In this document: positions 16,091 to 20,900 of the stretch, piece after piece
Position numbering within the stretch: the first letter of the stretch is position 1
How the letters are laid out: every line of letters begins with the position of its first letter
Assembly (NCBI GenBank): GCA_003427395.1
Contig: BFEA01000932.1
Coordinates: 265,120 to 286,019 of the forward strand
Reading direction: 5' to 3'
DNA from: Chara braunii
Lineage: Eukaryota > Streptophyta > Charophyceae > Charales > Characeae
Length of the DNA: 20,900 nucleotides
Notes under the pieces: model-generated
Told to the model about the DNA's origin: nothing
What the model saw: only the letters and a program-made list of their open reading frames with translations
Database searches by the model: none
Position numbers and translations under genes: made by a program

Positions 16091-16538
16091 CAATTGTTGC
16101 TCTTATTAAGAAGGGGCAAAAATGGTAAACATTTACTTAAAAAGAAGTTTTTTTTTTTTTTTTTTAATTAAAAGCAAAATTATAAATCCAATTCGAAGTG
16201 TTGCATACTCAATGAGAAAGGGATCAATATGGTAATTTGGTAAACATTTACTAAAAAAATAGTAAAAATGATTCAATTAGTAAAAACTAGTTAAAAGTTA
16301 AAAGCTAAAAGATAAAAACAAGGAATTCCACACAGATGTTCTTAATGAGAACTTAGAAGAGACCAATATGCAAAAAACTTACTTTGAAAAAAAAAAATAA
16401 TAATAATAATAATAAGTTCCAGATTGTTGCTCCTAGTGAGAAGGGCCCAATATGGTTAAACTTTACTAAAAGAAAAAAAAAATTAAACAAAAATCATATT
16501 CTAGATTGGTGTTCTTAGTGAGAAGGATGCAATGTCGC
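16091..16538. repeat. Five-copy diverged tandem repeat with A/T-rich expansions
   Basis: Units start near 16091, 16201, 16331, 16422 and 16503 and share ATTGTTGCTCYTARTGAGAA, GGGcCAATATGGTAAAC and TTTACTAAAA. Unit spacing varies (about 110, 130, 90 and 80 bp) because A-rich or T-rich tracts between them differ in length, including T18 at 16148-16165 and (AAT)n near 16398-16413. The last unit is cut short. Confidence 0.7.
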
Positions 16539-16563
16539 AGTTATTATTAGTCCTCGACCATTA

Positions 16564-16855
16564 CCCCCACCTCGTTGCACAATACCCCTATTGAATGCCC
16601 TACAGTCAGGATCGCTACAGTCTACATTATTACATTCAGACTCAACTGCCCTCCTCTCCTGTCCTTCCTCCTCTTCTTCCTCCTCCTCCTCCTCCTCCTC
16701 CTCTTCCTCTTCCTCCTCCCCCTCCTCCCCTTCATCGAAAGTCTCCCCAATAAAAACAGGATGACGCTGCTTATAGTGCCCTTCTTCGCGCTCCATCAAG
16801 GCTTGGTCCAATGTATCATCCGAACTATAGGACGTAGAGCTTGCTCTGCGAACAG
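16564..16855 (-). pseudogene. Acidic exon-like open frame with Glu run
   Basis: Within a 150-codon minus-strand frame (16967-16515) the central part is non-repetitive: RRASSTSYSSDDTLDQALM, EREEGHYKQRHPVFIGETFD. It is followed by a long Glu run from a (TCC)n microsatellite (about 16665-16730), then ERRAVESECNNVDCSDPDCR and AFNRGIV. A possible splice acceptor (GTCCCTGTTCGCAG) precedes it near 16850-16863. The upstream Leu/Phe-rich start of the frame comes from simple-sequence DNA and is probably not coding. It could be one exon of a gene or retroelement protein. No domain is recognised. Confidence 0.3.
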
Positions 16856-16869
16856 GGACAAACAACGCA

Positions 16870-17450
16870 ATGCAACACAAAGAAAAGAAAAAAAGAAGAA
16901 GAAGAAAAAGAAGAAGAACAAGAAAAAAAACCCTCCTTAGTATCAATATCGCAAAATATATGAGCAAACATTTTGAAAACAGTTAACAGTACCAGATGAT
17001 GACGCGAAGCACGAAGCTAGACATCAATTCGATTTTTCAACGAACGAAGATCGAATAGTGGAGTGGTTATGTTATTGTCGCACTCATGAGTCACGACTCA
17101 CAACATGATTCCCCACCCCCCCCTTCCTTTCAGTCATGGTATGCACACGCAAAGAGTTGCAAATACCTCGTACATTTGTAGAGTAATATTGCACTAATGT
17201 TTGGAGAAAAGGGAAGAAGAGGCAATTCTCAAGAGGTTGGTGTGTTTTTTTGATGAGGATCTTTGCGGGACGGAGTAAAGGTGAACCGCTATTCACTGCT
17301 AAATGCTTTAATGACCGACTATCTTACCGTTGCTTACTCGTTATTTGTTTTCGGTTTTTGTATCTTCACTGGTGTGATGTTTTATTGTTTGCTAACTTGG
17401 TTCCTACTAATCCTTAAACCTGAAAACAAAACTGTTTTTTTTTTTCATTT
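16870..17450. other. No recognisable gene
   Basis: An AAGAAGAAG-type tract lies at 16878-16932; the rest is mixed AT-rich DNA with no supported feature. Confidence 0.45.
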
Positions 17451-18560
17451 TTCTTAGAGTTCGTTTTCATCCAATGTTCCATTTTTTGTATTCCTTTCCT
17501 TATCCATGTTGCTCCTTTCTTTATTGGTGTCCTTTGTTTCTTCGTATTTTTTGTCCTTGTTGTTCTTTCTTGTTATTCCTAGGTGACAATCTTGAGATAT
17601 CGTCATAAAGTTGACCGGCCATAGGTAGTTCATAAATATGTCGTATCATTCATCTAGTTTCATTATCTGGATTCAAACTTGGATCGACATCTTAACAGTT
17701 CATGGGTCTACCAAATGAGCTAGGCTCCGTGGTTCCTTGTTGGTATTATTTTTTTCTTTGTGTTTCTTTCCTTGTTTCTTTCTTCCTATGTTCTTTCTTT
17801 TCTTGCTTTTCCTTTCCTTGTTCTTGTTGTTCCTTATTTTATATTTCTTGGTACTCCTTTCCTTCGTTCCTGGTGTTCTCATATCTTTCCCTTATACTGT
17901 TATTCATGATATTCCTATTCCTATCTCTTTCCTTTATACTACTATTCCTTTCCTTATTCTTCTTATCCCTTGTTTTCTCTTTATGATATTGTGTTTTGTT
18001 GGTATTTGTTGTTTCGTTCCTTGTTGTTATTTGTTGTTCCTTTTTGTTATTTTTCTTGTTCTCGTTGTTCATTTTTCTCCTTTCTTGGTATTCCTTTTCT
18101 TCTTTCCTCATATTTTCATCCTTTTCCTTTGTATTGCTATTCATGACATTCATATTCCTTTCCCTGATATTCCTTTTCCTTTACTTTATACAACTAATCA
18201 TTTCTTTATTCTTGTTGTTCCTTGTTTTTCCTTTTTTGAAATTACTTTCCTTCTTTCCTAGTATTCCTGTTTTTTTCCTTTATAATGCTACTCATGGTAT
18301 TTATATTCCTTTCCTTTATATTCTTGTTCCTTTCCTTGTTCTTGTTCTCCCTTATTGTTCCTTTGTGGATATTTTTTTGATATTTGTTGTTTTATTTCTT
18401 GTTGTCGCTTGTTGTTCCTTTCTTAGTATTTATTTCATTGTTCGTGGTATTCTTTCTTTCTTGGTATTTCTTGTTCCTTTCCCATTTATTGTTTTTTTTT
18501 TCTCTTTTTTTTCTTTTTCCTTGTTGTTGCTTTCCTTATTGTTTTTATGTGTTCCTTTCT
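17451..18560. repeat. About 1.1 kb pyrimidine-rich degenerate repeat domain
   Basis: The plus strand is almost wholly T and C with recurrent TTCCTT, TATTCC and TTGTTGTTCC words. A longer period is visible: CTTATACTGTTATTCATGAT at 17891 corresponds to CTTTATAATGCTACTCATGG near 18278, and TATTTGTTGTTTCGTTCC at 18003 corresponds to TATTTGTTGTTTTATTTC at 18381, offsets of about 378-388 bp. The long hydrophobic plus-strand frames (17737-18261, 17996-18574) result from this composition. The tRNA-like copy at 17660-17728 lies inside its left part. Confidence 0.7.
17660..17728 (-). repeat. tRNA-derived SINE-like module, family 1
   Basis: The minus strand has an A box TAGCTCATTTGG (17722-17711), TAGACCCATGAACTGTTAAG and a B box AGTTTGAATCC (17679-17669). 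Start-to-start spacing is 43 nt. It is the best preserved of the four family-1 copies for both promoter boxes. Confidence 0.7.
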
Positions 18561-19279
18561 TGAACACAAAGTAATTGGTTTCATCTTTGAATACTTGAGA
18601 CAGTCGTATAATACACATAAGGTAAGCCACCAAGTTTATCGCATGAATATATGCGAAGTACAAAAGTACATGATTGTGACACATTGATAGCTAATGGCAA
18701 ATCAATTGGCCTCACCATCTCTCATTTTGAGTACGCAATAACCAAGCGAGCCGTTGTACTCACGTTGGTGACTACATCGTTAATCGGACGGAGTGACAAG
18801 GGGAAGTATGAAAAATCGAAGAGAAACACTAATAGATGCGAGGAAGCACAAAACTAAACTGCAAGACTGACACGCTAATAACTGCGAAAAAAAGAAGAAA
18901 TGTGAAGAAGCACGACCAGGCGTGACGACGCATGATATGAGACTGGAAGACCAGTGAGTTACTAGCTACGACAACACGAAAAAAATATGGCACAGGGAAA
19001 AACAAAGAGGAGAAAGCTAGCATGAAACTAGATTGCGAAATTAGTTAATAGCTGCATAGTTTTTTGTAAGGGAGGCTACCAACGATAATGTAGGAGAATG
19101 AGATTACACTAGAGATGAGGTTGAAAGCTTAGGTCAGTAGAAGGTGATCCACCTAAGTGCATATTATGCATTATATGTTTAGCTTCAATAACTATTACTC
19201 CTACTTCTACTTGTTTTTTTTAATCCGCTTACTCGTTTGTTTTTCTCTTGTCATTTGAATGTAAGCTCAACTTTATACT
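18561..19279. other. No recognisable feature
   Basis: AT-rich DNA, purine-rich on the plus strand around 18790-19030. Small frames (18651-18857, 18829-19023) have no protein character. Confidence 0.45.
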
Positions 19280-19345
19280 TAATGCCATAGCAGATTGGTA
19301 AAATATCAGCTTTAATCAACACATACACGTTGAAGTCTAGGAATA
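19280..19345 (+). repeat. Possible tRNA-like relic
   Basis: TAGCAGATTGG (19288-19298) resembles an A box with one base missing, and CGTTGAAGTCTAGG (from 19328) resembles a decayed B box, 40 nt apart. It does not share the CCCATGAACTG core of the other copies. Weak. Confidence 0.3.
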
Positions 19346-20095
19346 ATTCAAGTTTTTTGTGGTTGTTAGTGTATCATCAGATAGACAATATATGGGGCAA
19401 TCCTTGATATGGATTAGACTCTCTATGACATAAACAAAGATGAATGTGGTCGAGTAAGGATATTATCGAGTTGAAGTTGTAAGTTGTACCATTACACGAT
19501 TATTCAGTTTGGCATTCAAGTTTCTGCCTTGTGATTAGAGACACCTATGCAGTAACTGTCGAGTTCTTGTGATTGTGGTCTTGTAATGGTTTGCATCGCC
19601 CAGAGCGCAATTTCCCTCTAGAGAACACACTTGAGGGCAACTAGGTGTGAGGGGACCTTAAGGATGCGACGACAAACACCCAAAACTGTGAACTATGTCG
19701 GAGCCGACAAGTATGAGTGACTCCCATGGTGGAGTTTTTGGCTATTGGTGGGGAGCGACACAGCCATGAACCGGGCCCAATCGTCCATTATTGCACAACA
19801 AGATACAAAAGCTCGTGACCACCAAAGAGTCGTGGTAACAACCCTAATTCTCTCAAATGTAGACCAACAACCCACTAACACCATCCCGTAACCTCCCAAC
19901 CTACGAAAATAGTACAAAACCTAAACAACATTATATCACCCCCTAAACAACATGTAACTCACATCTCGCTCCCTAATATTAGTGTAAACAACAATGTCTC
20001 CCCCGTCTTCTATGCTGTGTATGCATCAAAGACTCATTGACCTCCTCATCATGCTGCCATCATGTGTTCAATATCCAATGTTCATCCTTTTTGTT
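19346..20095. other. No recognisable feature
   Basis: Mixed DNA; nothing supportable was found on either strand. Confidence 0.45.
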
Positions 20096-20225
20096 TCTTT
20101 TCTCTTTTCATTTTTTTCCTTTTTTTTTTTTTTTTTGTTCTGTTTTTTTTTTCCTTTTTCCTTTGTTTTTTTTTTTCCCTTTTTTTTATAAATATTCTCC
20201 TTTTTTGTTGTTGTTGTTTTTTTTG
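20096..20225. repeat. T-rich low-complexity tract
   Basis: Runs of T with CC or G interruptions. The Phe-rich plus frames and Lys-rich minus frame here are by-products. Confidence 0.85.
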
Positions 20226-20814
20226 ACAAATCATTAATCATCTCTTCGTTTTCATAATGCCAACGAAAATCAAACTGAAAATGACACTCCCTGGAATATG
20301 ACAATATTGTTATGTCATTACTTGAAAAGAGAAAAAAGGAAAAAACAGTAGAGTGAAATGAGAGCCAGTAGAGGTGCGAGTGTACAACCTTGACTGGCGT
20401 GCCAGCGTCCGCAGCCAATAGTCGTAGCTAGCCAATAATGCTTGATTTTCCCTATGAAGAATGACTACCTGCACAGGGTACAGTTGTACACCCATAACAA
20501 TTTTGATTTTTTTTTTATATATATGTTAGCATCCATAGCGTTATTAAATTATTCATTTTTTAAAATGATTACCATGAATGAGAGTAAAATGAAATTCCAT
20601 CCATGAAATTGTAGTCATTTCTGAAAATGAAACAACAATGCAGTGATCATTAGCATAACCTTCACGCTGGCTTCACACCACATAAATTGAGAAATGGTGC
20701 AAACTAAATTAGAAGGGCAGGAACAACTGATAAATTTGTGTTGGGGCACATTCGTACATGTGTAAGAATAAAATAAAATTACATACATGTATATATACGT
20801 ACATAGAGTTGTCG
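20226..20814. other. No recognisable feature
   Basis: AT-rich DNA with a short alternating TA tract near 20515-20523 and another at 20786-20800. No gene or RNA seen. Confidence 0.45.
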
Positions 20815-20900
20815 GCGTTCGGGACGGGCCGAACGCCCGAACCCGAACGCCCGAACGTACGGGCCCCCTTCGGAAGGCGTTCGGTTGTTCGGGCCGAACG
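20815..20900. repeat. GC-rich self-complementary repeat of CGTTCGGGC / GCCCGAACG
   Basis: After AT-rich DNA the sequence turns abruptly into GGCGTTCGGGACGGGCCGAA, CGCCCGAACCCGAACGCCCG and so on to the window end. The unit CGAACGCCC/GGGCGTTCG occurs in both orientations, so the block is rich in overlapping palindromes. It continues beyond the edge. Confidence 0.75.

Noticed and set aside
17737-18574. Two long plus-strand frames (174 and 192 codons) looking like multi-spanning membrane proteins
   Set aside because: They are made of Phe/Leu/Ser from a TTCCTT-type pyrimidine repeat, overlap each other in different frames and lack any non-repetitive domain.

Overview
This is eukaryotic nuclear DNA, most likely from a streptophyte (green alga or land plant). 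The reasons are Arabidopsis-type (CCCTAAA)n telomere-like repeats, relics of a U6 snRNA and of a large-subunit rRNA, tRNA-derived SINE-like modules, abundant microsatellites, and a Ty3/gypsy-type gag relic. The gag resembles, from memory only, retroelement proteins of the charophyte Chara braunii; that identification is a low-confidence guess. I find no intact protein-coding gene. Nearly all long open frames are low-complexity or repeat-driven.

Layout: 1-816 is a decayed gag gene on the minus strand, preceded by a 42-bp minisatellite (about 826-1193). At 1194-1231 and again at 12213-12250 lies the 38-bp palindrome formed by two Tn5 mosaic ends, the Nextera mate-pair junction adapter. These are library artefacts: the first may be a false join, and the second is flanked by a 227-bp duplication that is almost certainly artificial. 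1893-2400 holds small coding-like relics on the minus strand. 2383-2570 is a first tandem array of small hairpins. 2571-6300 is mostly unassigned, with foldbacks, one broken Cys/His-rich frame and one direct repeat.

The most striking region is 6300-7900. It holds about 25 short hairpins spaced roughly 60 bp apart, sharing a loop AACTTAT (or a one-base variant) while the stem arms vary and mostly stay complementary. The hairpins are grouped in a 384-388 bp higher-order repeat. The same design (conserved loop, covarying stem) recurs with other loops at 2383-2570 and in three copies at 10511-11195. This stem-covarying hairpin architecture is the best candidate in the window for an undescribed system.

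9500-10500 contains microsatellites, an exon-like GC-rich stretch and a pyrimidine-rich tract. 11300-12010 is a cluster of Pol III and rRNA relics: U6-like (minus), a tRNA-like module 37 nt upstream of it on the same strand, and an LSU rRNA fragment (plus). 12500-13800 is mostly unassigned, with another tRNA-like copy. 14020-15010 is a degenerate telomere-type repeat domain interleaved with three tRNA-like modules. 15100-18600 is AT-rich with homopolymers, a five-copy tandem repeat, an acidic exon-like frame and a 1.1-kb pyrimidine-rich repeat domain. 18600-20800 shows almost nothing recognisable. The window ends in a GC-rich, self-complementary CGAACGCCCGAAC repeat.

No operon or pathway logic applies; this is repeat-dominated intergenic DNA. 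Family identifications come from reading the bases and from memory of the families, without any database search.
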